The notes under the pieces: generated by a model | Databases searched by the model: none | What the model was told of the DNA's origin: nothing | What the model saw: the letters and a program-made list of their open reading frames with translations, nothing else | Origin: Tenacibaculum piscium | Lineage (GTDB): Bacteria; Bacteroidota; Bacteroidia; Flavobacteriales; Flavobacteriaceae | Direction of reading: 5' to 3' | Assembly (NCBI RefSeq): GCF_021390715.1 | Contig: NZ_JAJGWT010000001.1 | Span: forward strand, 315,839 to 379,838 | DNA length: 64,000 bases | In this document: in pieces, positions 24,831 through 33,513 of the stretch | How the letters are laid out: each line of letters opens with the position of its first letter | How positions within the stretch are numbered: position 1 is the stretch's first letter | Made by a program: the position numbers and the translations under genes

Positions 24831-25952
24831 ATGATGTTATTCCATAAAAAATTTAAACTTCCCATGTATATAGCATCATTATTTATGATAATAACGCTTG
24901 TTTCCTGTGGAACAACACAATATGTTAGCAGTGATGATGATGGAATTTATGCCGATGATATTACTTTAAAAGAAGTACGTCAGAAACAACAAAAAGAATA
25001 TCAACAGAAACAGCTAGAACAAAGCAAAAAACAAACTAAAGAAGAAACTCTTGCTTCCAAAAATAACAATCAAGAAAATTATTTTACCAAAGAAATAAAT
25101 CGTTTAGATGACTTAAATAATACCGATATTTTTACAGATATTGAAAATTATAGCTCTAAAAGAAATGATGATAATAATACTCCTGAAGATCGTTATTACG
25201 ATGATAATCAACAAAATAATAGAAATTATACATCTCATGAACCTTGGGGATATCGCAATCAAGATAATTACAATAATTATGATAATTACGACAATAATAT
25301 AAATAATGTAATCGTTATAAACACCCGACCACGTTGGGGATACTACAATCATTGGCGATATAATAATTATTATAATAACGGTTTTTACAACGATGTTTAC
25401 ACCAATTTTCACACTGGAATTTATATTGGAATAAACAATTATTACAATCCTTATTATAATCCATATTACAGCTATTATGGAAATTCTTATTACAGAAATC
25501 ACTACTATAATACACCATATTATTATAGAAATAATTACTACAATAACAATTACTCAAGAACTCGTAGTGGCGGAAATCATTACAGAGGTAATAGACTGAA
25601 AAATAGCAGAAACAACCGCAATTACAACAATTACAAAACCTACAGAAAAAATAATTCTCGTACTAATAGACAATATTCTCCCTCAAGAAGAAGCACTAGA
25701 AATTATAATAACGAAGATTCTAACAGAAATTCATCAACAAGAAGAAACGCTAATTCAAATCGAAATAAATCGACTAGAAATAACAGAAGTACTCCTAGAA
25801 GAACATATAATTCTTCTAGAGAATCTAGAAATACCCGAAATTCATCAACAAGAAGTTCATCAACAAGAAATACTACTAGAAGTTCAAAAACATATACCAG
25901 ACCCTCTTCTTCTAGAAATCAGCGCAACAATACAAGTTCTAGCAGACGCTAA
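24831..25952 (+). CDS. Low-complexity Asn/Tyr/Arg/Ser-rich lipoprotein
   Basis: A 373-aa protein with a signal peptide ending in the lipobox LVSCG, so it is probably an outer-membrane or surface lipoprotein. After a short ordered segment (SSDDDGIYADDITLKE, then a Q/K-rich coiled stretch) the protein becomes almost purely N/Y-rich (about 110-245) and then R/S/N/T-rich to the end, giving a strongly basic tail. No enzymatic motif is visible. The start may be the first or second of two adjacent ATGs. The following outer-membrane protein gene is 23 bp away and likely co-transcribed. Function unknown. Confidence 0.75.
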   Translation: MMLFHKKFKLPMYIASLFMIITLVSCGTTQYVSSDDDGIYADDITLKEVRQKQQKEYQQKQLEQSKKQTKEETLASKNNNQENYFTKEINRLDDLNNTDIFTDIENYSSKRNDDNNTPEDRYYDDNQQNNRNYTSHEPWGYRNQDNYNNYDNYDNNINNVIVINTRPRWGYYNHWRYNNYYNNGFYNDVYTNFHTGIYIGINNYYNPYYNPYYSYYGNSYYRNHYYNTPYYYRNNYYNNNYSRTRSGGNHYRGNRLKNSRNNRNYNNYKTYRKNNSRTNRQYSPSRRSTRNYNNEDSNRNSSTRRNANSNRNKSTRNNRSTPRRTYNSSRESRNTRNSSTRSSSTRNTTRSSKTYTRPSSSRNQRNNTSSSRR

Positions 25953-25975
25953 TTTTTAAAAAAAATAAAATCAAA

Positions 25976-27358
25976 ATGAAACAATTCTTAACTTTAGCAA
26001 TGCTTATCGCTAGCACTTATACAGGTTTTTCTCAATCTTTAAATTACAATGAATTAGGCGTTTTATTTTCTGAAGATGCCAATTACGGAACAGCTCGTTT
26101 TGAAGCCATGAGTGGTGCTTTTGGAGCATTAGGTAGCGATATTTCTTCCGTAGGAATTAATCCTGCAGGAGCATCTGTGAGTACAAAAAGTGTGCTTTCC
26201 GCTACTTTAAAAAATCAAAATACCAACTACGCAACCCAATATTATGGGAATAAAAATAACACTAAAAATAATGAATTTAACATCAGCCAAGCAGGCGCAA
26301 TTTTAACTTTTGATACCGCCTATGATTCTGATTGGAATCGGTTTGCATTAAGCTTTAATTATCGAATTAAAAAAGATTTTAACAGCCTTTATACCGCAAA
26401 CGGAAACAGCAATAACGCTTATTTTACCGAACACATAAACGATGCTTCTATTATTTTTGATGCGCCACAAGAACAATATATCGAGAATAAAACTAAAGGA
26501 AAAAGTAGCGTTTTTAGCGTTGGATTTTCAAGCGTCTATCAACAGAAATTATTTGTGGGAGCTAGCTTAAATTTTCATAATCTTGAATTTGAACAACTTC
26601 TAAAAATAAATGAATTTAATAATGATAAAAATGGAAATACACTCGATGCATTTAACGTGCAGGACAGTTATTTTGATGCTAATGGATTTTCATTAAATTT
26701 TGGTGTTATTTATAAATTTAATCAGCATATTCGAGCAGGATTAGCCTACGAAACGCCCACTTGGTATTCAGAAGTTTTTGAACAAAGTAACCTAATTCCT
26801 TTTGATGAAAATGATGTGATTTATCAAAATTATATCGGTTATTTTGATGTAACAACTCCAGTTATTGAAAATGATTACGAAAGTGATAATCCTTTTACAG
26901 AGAATGTATATCGTTTTAAGTCGCCTAGCAAAATAACCCTAAGTGGCGCGTATATCTTCGGAAAAAAAGGGCTTATCAGTATTGATTACACTTACAAAGA
27001 TTACACAAATACCAAATTTAATGACGGCGATTTCTCTAAAGAAAATGCCAGTTTTGCAAACGATTATCGAAATACACATACCTTGAATATTGGTACAGAA
27101 TGGCGTGTCGATAAAATGAGCATTCGTGCAGGATATCATTATGAAAAAAACCCTAATTTAGTTTTAGGTGCAAACACCAATAAAGATAATACAAGCGGTT
27201 TTTCAACAGGTTTAGGCTATAATTTTGGCAATATAACCTTTGATATCGCCTATACGAAACGAGAAAAAAAACAGTTTTATACCGCATATCAATTAGGAGA
27301 TATCAATAGTAATACTAAAACATCTAACGTTTTAGGAACAATTACTTTTAGCCTGTAA
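25976..27358 (+). CDS. OmpP1/FadL-family outer membrane transport protein
   Basis: A 460-aa protein with signal peptide MKQFLTLAMLIASTYTGFSQ. The mature N-terminus has the FadL-family hatch signature region: EDANYGTARFEAMSGAFGALGSDISSVGINPAGAS. The rest alternates polar and aromatic residues like a beta-barrel and ends on a strand with a terminal leucine (TSNVLGTITFSL). Bacteroidota homologues are often labelled hemin receptor, but this is weakly supported; a hydrophobic-substrate channel is the safer description. It follows the low-complexity lipoprotein and is closed by a terminator. Confidence 0.85.
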   Translation: MKQFLTLAMLIASTYTGFSQSLNYNELGVLFSEDANYGTARFEAMSGAFGALGSDISSVGINPAGASVSTKSVLSATLKNQNTNYATQYYGNKNNTKNNEFNISQAGAILTFDTAYDSDWNRFALSFNYRIKKDFNSLYTANGNSNNAYFTEHINDASIIFDAPQEQYIENKTKGKSSVFSVGFSSVYQQKLFVGASLNFHNLEFEQLLKINEFNNDKNGNTLDAFNVQDSYFDANGFSLNFGVIYKFNQHIRAGLAYETPTWYSEVFEQSNLIPFDENDVIYQNYIGYFDVTTPVIENDYESDNPFTENVYRFKSPSKITLSGAYIFGKKGLISIDYTYKDYTNTKFNDGDFSKENASFANDYRNTHTLNIGTEWRVDKMSIRAGYHYEKNPNLVLGANTNKDNTSGFSTGLGYNFGNITFDIAYTKREKKQFYTAYQLGDINSNTKTSNVLGTITFSL

Positions 27359-27387
27359 ATCAACAAAAACGTAACAAATTTTAAACA

Positions 27388-27414
27388 CTAAAATCCTGCT
27401 TTTGCAGGATTTTA
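27388..27414 (+). terminator. Terminator after the FadL-like gene
   Basis: AAAATCCTGC TTTT GCAGGATTTT: a perfect 10-bp stem with a T-rich end, 30 bases after the stop codon. Confidence 0.85.
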
Positions 27415-27443
27415 TTATATATACATATCTCAATTTTTTACCG

Positions 27444-27451
27444 TAATTTTG
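27444..27451 (+). promoter_or_regulatory. -7 promoter element for the Nfu-menG-porT operon
   Basis: TAATTTTG, fitting TAnnTTTG, 34 bases upstream of the Nfu start codon. Confidence 0.6.
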
Positions 27452-27485
27452 TACTTCATTTTTACACCCTATTCTATACCTTATT

Positions 27486-28379
27486 ATGAGCGTAATCAAA
27501 ATAAATATACAAGAAACAAATAACGAAACCATTCTGAAATTTATCAGTAATTCAATTTTAGTGAACGGTGGAAGTTATGAATTTAACAATATAGACGAAG
27601 CTAAAAATTCGCCCTTAGCACAACAACTTTTTCACCTTCCATTTGTGAAAAAAATATTAATTACCGCCAATTTCATCGCAATTCAACGCTATGAAATTGT
27701 ACAGTGGGAAGATGTTGAAGAAGAACTTCGTGAGCAAATTGAAAACTATTTGCAACAAGGAAATAAATTGGTAGAAGAAACAAATACCAAAAAAGAAGCC
27801 GTTGAAATATATGCCGAAGTAACACCAAATCCTGCAGTAATGAAATTTGGTTCAAACAAAGCACTTACGCAAACCGATGTCGAATTTAAAAACATTGAAG
27901 AAGCAAGCAAATCTTCACCATTAGCACAAGAATTATTCGGGTTTTCATTCGTAAAAGAAATTTTTATTTCTGAAAATTATGTGTCAATCACAAAATATGA
28001 TATGATTGAATGGAATGAAGTACATCAAGAAATACGCTCTTTTATCAGAAGCTATATTCAAGATGGAAAAACAATTATCAAAGAACTTCCAAAGCAAAAA
28101 ACAACGGAAAATGTAGAAATTCCAAAGGAAGATTTAACCGATACCGAAGCTAAAATTGTCGATATTTTAGACGAATATATTAAACCTGCCGTGGCTTCTG
28201 ATGGAGGAAATATTGCATTTCAATCCTATGATGAAAAAACAAAAAGAGTCAATGTAATTTTGCAAGGAGCATGTAGCGGATGTCCGTCATCAACAGTAAC
28301 CTTAAAAAATGGTATCGAAACAATGTTGAAAGAAATGTTGCCTAATCAAATTAATGAAGTCGTTGCCATTAACGGATAA
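27486..28379 (+). CDS. Nfu/NifU-type iron-sulfur scaffold protein
   Basis: Carries and delivers Fe-S clusters. The 297-aa protein has two tandem Nfu N-terminal-type domains (about 5-95 and 105-195; the repeated landmarks are 'SPLAQ.LF...FVK.I.I..N...I...') and a C-terminal NifU domain (about 215-297) with the cluster-binding CSGC in GACSGCPSSTV. The duplicated N-terminal domain is visible as the repeat of SPLAQQLFHLPFVKKI and SPLAQELFGFSFVKEI. It heads an operon with the menaquinone methyltransferase and PorT genes. Confidence 0.92.
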   Translation: MSVIKINIQETNNETILKFISNSILVNGGSYEFNNIDEAKNSPLAQQLFHLPFVKKILITANFIAIQRYEIVQWEDVEEELREQIENYLQQGNKLVEETNTKKEAVEIYAEVTPNPAVMKFGSNKALTQTDVEFKNIEEASKSSPLAQELFGFSFVKEIFISENYVSITKYDMIEWNEVHQEIRSFIRSYIQDGKTIIKELPKQKTTENVEIPKEDLTDTEAKIVDILDEYIKPAVASDGGNIAFQSYDEKTKRVNVILQGACSGCPSSTVTLKNGIETMLKEMLPNQINEVVAING

Positions 28380-28427
28380 TTTTTTAAAATAAATAGCAAA
28401 AACAACACCTAAAACAACATCAAAAGA

Positions 28428-29156
28428 ATGTCAAAAACAATCAAACCATACAAAGATTCTGACTTAGGAAAAAAAGAACAAGTAGTAAAAATGTTTGACA
28501 ATATTTCGGAAGATTATGACGGATTAAACCGTGTTATTTCTTTAGGAATTGACGTTAGTTGGCGAAAAAAAGTAGTGAAATTAGTTGGTGAAAATAATCC
28601 ACAACAAATTTTAGACATCGCAACAGGTACAGGTGATTTAGCCCTAATGATGGCAAGTTTACATCCTCAAAAAATTGTTGGTTTGGATATTTCAGCAGGA
28701 ATGCTCGAAGTTGGTAAACAGAAAATATCCAAAGAAAATTTAAGCGACACAATAGAAATGATTGTGGGCGATAGCGAAAATATGCCTTTCAAAAACGAAA
28801 CTTTTGATGCAATTACCGTTTCTTTCGGAGTTCGAAATTTTGAAAACCTAGACAAAGGATTGACAGAAATACGCCGAGTTTTAAAAACTGGCGGAAAATT
28901 AGTCATCTTAGAAACGTCTAATCCTACAAAATTTCCGTTCAAACAAGGCTATAAATTTCATACCAATTTTATACTTCCTATTATTGGAAAATTATTTTCA
29001 AACGATAAAGTTGCCTATTCTTATTTATCAGAAAGTGCAAATTCTTTTCCTTTCGGGCAAGCGTTTAACAATATTTTACAAAAAAATGGGTTTAAAGAAG
29101 TAACTAATTTACCAGTAACCTTTGGAGTTGCTTCAATTTATACCGCTTTAAAATAA
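28428..29156 (+). CDS. menG: Demethylmenaquinone methyltransferase (UbiE/MenG family)
   Basis: SAM-dependent methylation of demethylmenaquinone to menaquinone, the last step of the respiratory quinone pathway. The 242-aa protein has motif [15 protein letters not shown] (about 65-78) and the UbiE family signatures [13 protein letters not shown] and [14 protein letters not shown]...[10 protein letters not shown]. It ends one base before the next ATG. The pairing with a PorT gene downstream is a common flavobacterial arrangement. Confidence 0.95.
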   Translation: MSKTIKPYKDSDLGKKEQVVKMFDNISEDYDGLNRVISLGIDVSWRKKVVKLVGENNPQQILDIATGTGDLALMMASLHPQKIVGLDISAGMLEVGKQKISKENLSDTIEMIVGDSENMPFKNETFDAITVSFGVRNFENLDKGLTEIRRVLKTGGKLVILETSNPTKFPFKQGYKFHTNFILPIIGKLFSNDKVAYSYLSESANSFPFGQAFNNILQKNGFKEVTNLPVTFGVASIYTALK

Positions 29157-29157
29157 T

Positions 29158-29859
29158 ATGTTAAAAAAACTTTTCTTTTTAGGATTTTTCGGATTGATTT
29201 CAATTTCGGTACAAGCACAAACCGAAAAAATATTAAATCTGCCTAGTTTTGATAAACCAATTTTTCATTATGGTTTCTACTTAGGCGTAAATAATAACGG
29301 TTATAAGGTAGCTTACAAACCGAGTTCTTTTGATAATTCGGAAGTAGAAGTTTCAACTTCCGTTGGATTTAATGTGGGGTTAATTGCCGATATAAAATTA
29401 CATAATAATTTGAATCTACGCTTTGAACCTGGCTTAATGTCAAACACAAAAACCTTACATTTTAAGCACATTGAAGGCTCCGAAAACCTAAATACCAGAG
29501 AAGTTGGTGCTACCTATTTACACTTGCCCTTTATTTTAAAAGCAAGTACCAATAGAATGAATAATATTAGACCCTATGTTTTAGGCGGTATTTCATATGA
29601 TTATAATTTTTCGAGTAATGAAAAAAATAAAGATGATAATGTTGTTGGAGAATTTAGAACAACTTCTAATAACTTTATGTATGAACTTGGTATTGGTGTC
29701 GATTTTTATTTAAGTTACTTTAAATTTTCACCATCAATAAGAGGCGTTTTCGCCATTAATAATGAATTAGTACCCGACACTAACAGCCCAAGTCAATGGA
29801 CAGATCCTATCGATTATTTAGGAACAAGAGGTGTCTTTTTGCACTTGTCTTTTGAGTAA
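29158..29859 (+). CDS. porT: PorT-family outer membrane protein (type IX secretion)
   Basis: A 233-aa outer-membrane beta-barrel with signal peptide ending at VQAQ. PorT/SprT proteins are needed for type IX protein secretion and, in gliding species, motility. Visible family-like features are FHYGFYLGVNNNGYKV near the mature start, GFNVGLIADIKLHNNLNLRFEPGLM, and a final strand ending in LSFE. The gene begins 1 bp after menG, the syntenic position of porT in Flavobacteriaceae, which supports the call. A generic PorT-like barrel is the fallback description. Confidence 0.8.
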   Translation: MLKKLFFLGFFGLISISVQAQTEKILNLPSFDKPIFHYGFYLGVNNNGYKVAYKPSSFDNSEVEVSTSVGFNVGLIADIKLHNNLNLRFEPGLMSNTKTLHFKHIEGSENLNTREVGATYLHLPFILKASTNRMNNIRPYVLGGISYDYNFSSNEKNKDDNVVGEFRTTSNNFMYELGIGVDFYLSYFKFSPSIRGVFAINNELVPDTNSPSQWTDPIDYLGTRGVFLHLSFE

Positions 29860-29904
29860 AAAAAGATATCTAAAAATTAAAGTATCAAAATAAAAAACAT
29901 CAAC

Positions 29905-29936
29905 AAAAAAAGCGACTATAATAGTCGCTTTTTTAC
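29905..29936 (+). terminator. Terminator of the Nfu-menG-porT operon
   Basis: AAAAGCGACTAT / ATAGTCGCTTTT is a perfect stem with a T-run, 46 bases after porT. Confidence 0.88.
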
Positions 29937-30039
29937 CTTGAATAGTTCAACTAATTTAAAACCTTTAAACTTACTATTTAATTCTAAAAAATAAAATATC
30001 AAAAGTAAAAACAAGTATATAAATTAAAGTAATAGAAAA

Positions 30040-30063
30040 ATGACTTTCATTGAAGAAAGTCAT
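30040..30063 (-). terminator. Hairpin closing repeat unit B
   Basis: ATGACTTTC (ATTGAA) GAAAGTCAT; on the minus strand it is followed by TTTTTCT. It lies 13 bases beyond copy B of the duplicated 23-bp element. Confidence 0.7.
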
Positions 30064-30076
30064 TTTTATAAATATG

Positions 30077-30099
30077 AAATAGAAGTCCCCCAAAATCTA
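30077..30099 (-). repeat. Duplicated 23-bp element, copy B
   Basis: On the minus strand TAGATTTTGGGGGACTTCTATTT; it differs from copy A at 30200-30222 by one base. In the shared frame both can encode DFGGLLF. Copy B lacks an ATG. Confidence 0.6.
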
Positions 30100-30144
30100 C
30101 TTCATACAATTATGACACACTTTTTTATTAAAAGTCACTTATAA

Positions 30145-30172
30145 TAAAAAATGACCACCTTTCGGTGGTCAT
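30145..30172 (-). terminator. Hairpin closing repeat unit A
   Basis: ATGACCACC (TTTC) GGTGGTCAT is followed on the minus strand by TTTTTTATT, a strong Rho-independent terminator in minus orientation only. It lies between copies A and B of the duplicated element and about 110 bases beyond the mscS stop codon. Confidence 0.8.
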
Positions 30173-30190
30173 AATAGTAAAGATAAATCT

Positions 30191-30226
30191 TTACCTATAA
30201 AATAGAAGTCCCCCGAAATCTATCAT
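30191..30226 (-). other. Duplicated 23-bp element copy A with a possible 11-codon ORF
   Basis: The element (30200-30222) lies inside a minus-strand mini-ORF MIDFGGLLFYR ending in TAA at 30191. A second element copy 100 bp further on preserves the DFGGLLF frame with only a synonymous change. Each copy is followed by its own hairpin terminator. It could be a short peptide gene, a leader, or a structured small RNA; no known family was recognised. Confidence 0.35.
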
Positions 30227-30284
30227 TTTTTTTAATTATTTTAAATAATTGACGACAAATATAAAATAAAAATTAGATAAACTG

Positions 30285-31103
30285 CTAATTTTCAATAACT
30301 ATTTTACCATTTACAATATCATTAATAGGAAAAACAACTTTTCCTTCTGCTGTTGTAACTGTTAAACAAATGTTATCAATTGCTGTAACAACACCTTTCA
30401 CATCATCAATAATAACTTTTTGACCGATGCCTATATTTTTTCTTGAATAATATCCATATAATAAACGTACTACCACCTCTTTTGCACCAAAACCAAACGC
30501 TAACGTAAAGGCTAATAATATAGAACCTATTAAAAGTGTTAAATTACTTTTGATAATCGAAGTATCAACTCCTGCTTGATCTAGCGCGGTTATCGATAAA
30601 AAAACGACAATTAAATAAAAAGCAATATTTCCGACTAAATTTCCACCAGATATCTCTAACGATTTAAACATCGTTTGTGTTGATTTTTTAATAACAGTAC
30701 CTAAATAAACACCTGCTATAAAAATTCCTACGGCTGTTAATAGTTTAGGTAAATACGCAAAAAAAGTTTTTATTCCTTCGGATACCACTTCCAATCCAAA
30801 AATATTGGAACCTGCCATCACAAAAGTTAATATTAAAAACCACTTTAAAAGTGTCGTTATTATTGTTGATAAGCAAATTTTTATGGTCGAATTCCCAAAA
30901 ATTGGTGTTTTACTTATTTTTTTAGATAATTCATCAATCTTAGTTTTAGCCAATCCTTTTCTTACGATATACAAGAAAAATTTAACAATCAACCAAGTTA
31001 AAATTACAAAACCAACCAACCCTAAAGCAGTTGGCAACGAATCAATAATATTTTGAAAAACATCTTTAAAAGGTGCTAAAATATCCATTTGTAATACATT
31101 CAT
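30285..31103 (-). CDS. MscS-family mechanosensitive channel protein (short form)
   Basis: A 272-aa membrane protein. The N-terminal part has about four hydrophobic helices (FVILTWLIVKFFLYIV, WFLILTFVMAGSNIFGL, LTAVGIFIAGVYLGTV, IAFYLIVVFLSITAL). A pore-like helix follows (LIGSILLAFTLAFGFGAKEVV), then a short beta domain (GIGQKVIIDDVKGVVTAIDNICLTVTTAEGKVVFPIND). The C-terminal MscS alpha/beta domain is missing, so the protein resembles small conserved TM-helix channel proteins. It lies downstream of the ECF sigma gene on the same strand and may be part of its regulon. An osmotic or cell-envelope role is probable. Confidence 0.82.
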   Translation of the reverse strand: MNVLQMDILAPFKDVFQNIIDSLPTALGLVGFVILTWLIVKFFLYIVRKGLAKTKIDELSKKISKTPIFGNSTIKICLSTIITTLLKWFLILTFVMAGSNIFGLEVVSEGIKTFFAYLPKLLTAVGIFIAGVYLGTVIKKSTQTMFKSLEISGGNLVGNIAFYLIVVFLSITALDQAGVDTSIIKSNLTLLIGSILLAFTLAFGFGAKEVVVRLLYGYYSRKNIGIGQKVIIDDVKGVVTAIDNICLTVTTAEGKVVFPINDIVNGKIVIEN

Positions 31104-31127
31104 TTTTCTTTTATTATTAAATTTTAC

Positions 31128-31319
31128 TTAGTTTTTTTCAGTTTCTTTTTTAGATACTCCTCCACTTAATAGGTCTGTAATTGTACTCGGGTACTTTACC
31201 ATAAATAGATCTGCCAAATCTATTGATAATTTTATCATTGCCACATCTTTAAGTACTTTATTTTTAAGTACCTCTGGCAATTCTTCATTATGTAACATTT
31301 TTTTGAATGGATTCTCCAT
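31128..31319 (-). CDS. Small protein encoded after the ECF sigma factor
   Basis: 63 aa beginning MENPFKKMLHNEELPEVLKNKVLKDV. No signal peptide or membrane helix is evident. It begins 5 bp after the sigma factor stop and is followed 24 bp later by the MscS-like gene, so the three genes form one operon. Position suggests a modulator of the sigma factor, but it lacks a transmembrane segment and zinc anti-sigma motif, so this is only a guess. The helical content and consistent spacing support it being a real gene. Confidence 0.7.
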   Translation of the reverse strand: MENPFKKMLHNEELPEVLKNKVLKDVAMIKLSIDLADLFMVKYPSTITDLLSGGVSKKETEKN

Positions 31320-31324
31320 AATTA

Positions 31325-31894
31325 TTACAGTGCGTTGTATGCTTTTATAACTTTTTCTTTTGCTCGTTTTAAACGCATTTTTACGGCGCTATCCCCTAAG
31401 CTTAATACGTCTGAGATTTCTTTAATAGTCATATCATCTTGATATTTCATTAATAGAATCATTTTTTCAGGGGCAGATATAATTTCAAGTGCTTTGGCTA
31501 ATTTATCGGATTTTAATTCAAATAAAGTCGCATCGTCAATTTCATCTTCATCACTATTCTCTCTTATTTGATCGGTTACAATCGTTACTTTTTCTTTCTT
31601 TTTTTCTTTATTTCGCTGTACATAATTTACACAGAAATTATAGGTAAAAGAATATAACCATGTTGAAAATTTGGACTTATTTTTAAAAGTTCTTAACTTA
31701 ACGAATAATCGAATAAAAACATCGTGAGTTAAATCTTGTGCTTCTTCTTTGTTCTTCGAAAAACCATAACATTTATTATACACAACGCTAGCATAACGGT
31801 CGTATAAAACAGCGAATAAATGACTATCATTTTTTTCAACTATTTTAGCAACCAGTTCTTCATCGCTAAGTTTTGTAATATCAATACTTTCCAA
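31325..31894 (-). CDS. RNA polymerase ECF-type sigma factor
   Basis: A 189-aa sigma-70 family protein with region 2 (about 20-90: LYDRYASVVYNKCYGFSKNKEEAQDLTHDVFIRL...FSTWLYSFTYNFCVNYV) and region 4 (about 130-185: KMILLMKYQDDMTIKEISDVLSLGDSAVKMRLKRAKEKV). Regions 1 and 3 are absent, as in ECF factors. It heads an operon with a 63-aa protein and an MscS-like channel. An acidic insert (NSDEDEIDDA) lies between the domains. The regulon is unknown. Confidence 0.92.
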   Translation of the reverse strand: MESIDITKLSDEELVAKIVEKNDSHLFAVLYDRYASVVYNKCYGFSKNKEEAQDLTHDVFIRLFVKLRTFKNKSKFSTWLYSFTYNFCVNYVQRNKEKKKEKVTIVTDQIRENSDEDEIDDATLFELKSDKLAKALEIISAPEKMILLMKYQDDMTIKEISDVLSLGDSAVKMRLKRAKEKVIKAYNAL

Positions 31895-32069
31895 TAGCTA
31901 AATTTAGTTGTTAATTTATAATATAGTTAGGTTTACTACTTTTTAGACACTTTTATCTTTAAAAAGTCACATTTTAATACAAACTCTAATTACAATACTA
32001 CTTCTAAAGTTGAAATTTCAAGTTTAATATCTAATTACTTAAAAAGTATTTAGTATGTCTCAACCAAAT

Positions 32070-32101
32070 TTAACGAAAATTCTTCAAAATTAACGAAAAT
32101 T
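32070..32101. promoter_or_regulatory. Paired 12-bp direct repeat upstream of rpoD
   Basis: TTAACGAAAATT occurs twice at exactly 20-bp spacing (two helical turns), 105-136 bp upstream of rpoD, in the 311-bp gap shared with the divergent ECF sigma gene. This fits a dimeric or cooperative regulator site. Apart from this and a TAAATTTG octamer on the minus strand at 32065-32072, I see nothing else in the gap. Confidence 0.4.
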
Positions 32102-32205
32102 GCACTCAAAATAAAAAATTTTGATTTTTTTTGTAACATTTCTCCTACATCGTACGTATACTATAATGGGAATGATTGATGAATTAAAAATACCACTTAA
32201 TTAAG

Positions 32206-33069
32206 ATGAGACAACTTAAAATTACCAAACAGGTTACCAATAGAGAAACCGCTTCTTTAGATAAATATTTACAAGAAATAGGAAAAGTAGATTTAATTAC
32301 TGCGGATGAAGAAGTAGAATTAGCTCAAAGAATTAAAGCTGGTGATCAAAGAGCTTTAGAGAAATTAACCAAAGCCAACTTACGTTTCGTTGTTTCGGTA
32401 GCAAAGCAGTATCAAAACCAAGGATTAACCTTACCCGATTTAATTAATGAAGGGAATTTAGGACTTATAAAAGCTGCAAAACGTTTTGATGAAACTCGTG
32501 GTTTTAAATTCATTTCGTACGCCGTTTGGTGGATTCGTCAATCAATATTACAGGCGTTAGCAGAACAATCTCGTATTGTACGTTTACCGTTGAATAAAAT
32601 TGGTTCTATCAACAAGATAAATAAAATGTACGCCTTTTTAGAGCAAGAAAATGAAAGACCTCCAAGTCCTGAAGAAATTGCCAAAAAGTTAGACATGACC
32701 GTAAATGACGTAAAAGAATCAATGAAAAATTCGGGTCGTCATGTATCGATGGACGCACCTTTAATTGAAGGAGAAGATTCTAATTTATATGATGTTTTAA
32801 ACTCTGGTGAATCACCAAATCCTGATAAAACATTATTACACGAATCGTTACGCATCGAAATTAGCCGTGCTTTAGAAACCTTAACACCTCGTGAGGCAGA
32901 TGTTGTAAAATTATACTTCGGATTGGGTGAACAACAACCTATGACTTTAGAGGAAATCGGAGAAACTTTTGATTTAACGCGTGAACGTGTTCGTCAAATT
33001 AAAGAAAAAGCAATCCGCAGATTAAAACATACTTCTCGTAGTAAAATTTTAATGACCTATTTAGGATAA
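32206..33069 (+). CDS. rpoD: RNA polymerase primary sigma factor RpoD/SigA (short form)
   Basis: A 287-aa principal sigma factor. It contains region 1.2 ([25 protein letters not shown]), region 2 with the -10-recognising helix ([21 protein letters not shown]), region 3 and region 4.2 ([29 protein letters not shown]). It lacks the acidic region 1.1 and the large non-conserved insert, as is usual in Bacteroidota, whose promoters use TAnnTTTG instead of TATAAT. A terminator follows. Confidence 0.96.
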   Translation: MRQLKITKQVTNRETASLDKYLQEIGKVDLITADEEVELAQRIKAGDQRALEKLTKANLRFVVSVAKQYQNQGLTLPDLINEGNLGLIKAAKRFDETRGFKFISYAVWWIRQSILQALAEQSRIVRLPLNKIGSINKINKMYAFLEQENERPPSPEEIAKKLDMTVNDVKESMKNSGRHVSMDAPLIEGEDSNLYDVLNSGESPNPDKTLLHESLRIEISRALETLTPREADVVKLYFGLGEQQPMTLEEIGETFDLTRERVRQIKEKAIRRLKHTSRSKILMTYLG

Positions 33070-33101
33070 CAATCACAGATTTTTTTTTTAGATAAAATAA
33101 T

Positions 33102-33135
33102 AAAACTCTCCAATTAATTTTCGAGAGTTTTTTTT
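33102..33135 (+). terminator. Terminator of rpoD
   Basis: AAAACTCTC / GAGAGTTTT stem with a 13-nt loop followed by a run of T, 33 bases after the stop codon. Confidence 0.85.
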
Positions 33136-33208
33136 GGAGCTAATTCCTGCTTTCCGCTATATCTTTTTTTCATACTTCAAAAAAGGATGCCGCTGCAATC
33201 AGGGCTAA
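33136..33208 (-). repeat. REP-like intergenic element, copy C (reverse orientation)
   Basis: Reads GGAGCTAATTCCTGCTTTCCGC ... GCAATCAGGGCTAA on the plus strand, the reverse complement pattern of copies A and B with more divergence. It directly abuts the rpoD terminator. Confidence 0.65.
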
Positions 33209-33230
33209 ACATTCTAACAAAACAACTTAC

Positions 33231-33440
33231 TAAACAACAGCATTTTTAAAAATTAAATTAAAACTAAATTCTCGTCATGCTGAATTTATTTCAGCATCGC
33301 ATCAACAGGAGAACTACGGCAAATCAGGATATGAAACTGAACTAAATTCAGTTTGACGGATTCGATTTCTTATTTTTACGTTACAAAACTTTTTTAGATA
33401 AAATTTAAACAGGCTCTTAGTAAACAACAGCATTTTTAAA
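33231..33440. repeat. MITE-like element flanked by a direct duplication
   Basis: The interior contains CTCGTCATGCTGAATTTATTTC...GAAACTGAACTAAATTCAG and ends at the right ITR TTTAAACAGGCTCT (about 33404-33417). The left ITR is missing. On both sides stands TAAACAACAGCATTTTTAAAA, a 21-bp direct repeat that brackets the element. Together with copy C above, this accounts for most of the rpoD-rpe gap. Confidence 0.6.
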
Positions 33441-33472
33441 ATCAGTAAGAACCGTTTTAAACACGAATTAAT

Positions 33473-33480
33473 TATCTTTG
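33473..33480 (+). promoter_or_regulatory. -7 promoter element for rpe
   Basis: TATCTTTG, fitting TAnnTTTG, 33 bases upstream of the ATG at 33514. Its TTG could be misread as an upstream start codon. Confidence 0.65.
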
Positions 33481-33513
33481 CGACAACAAAACAAACAAAA
33501 CAACAACAAACTA

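Noticed and set aside
25113..25502. Long minus-strand frame rich in Ile/Val opposite the low-complexity lipoprotein
   Set aside because: It is the reverse reading of Asn/Tyr-rich codons (AAT/TAT to ATT/ATA). It has no plausible domain or upstream signal.
33478..33513. N-terminal extension of Rpe from a TTG
   Set aside because: The TTG lies inside a TATCTTTG promoter element and the added residues do not match the family.
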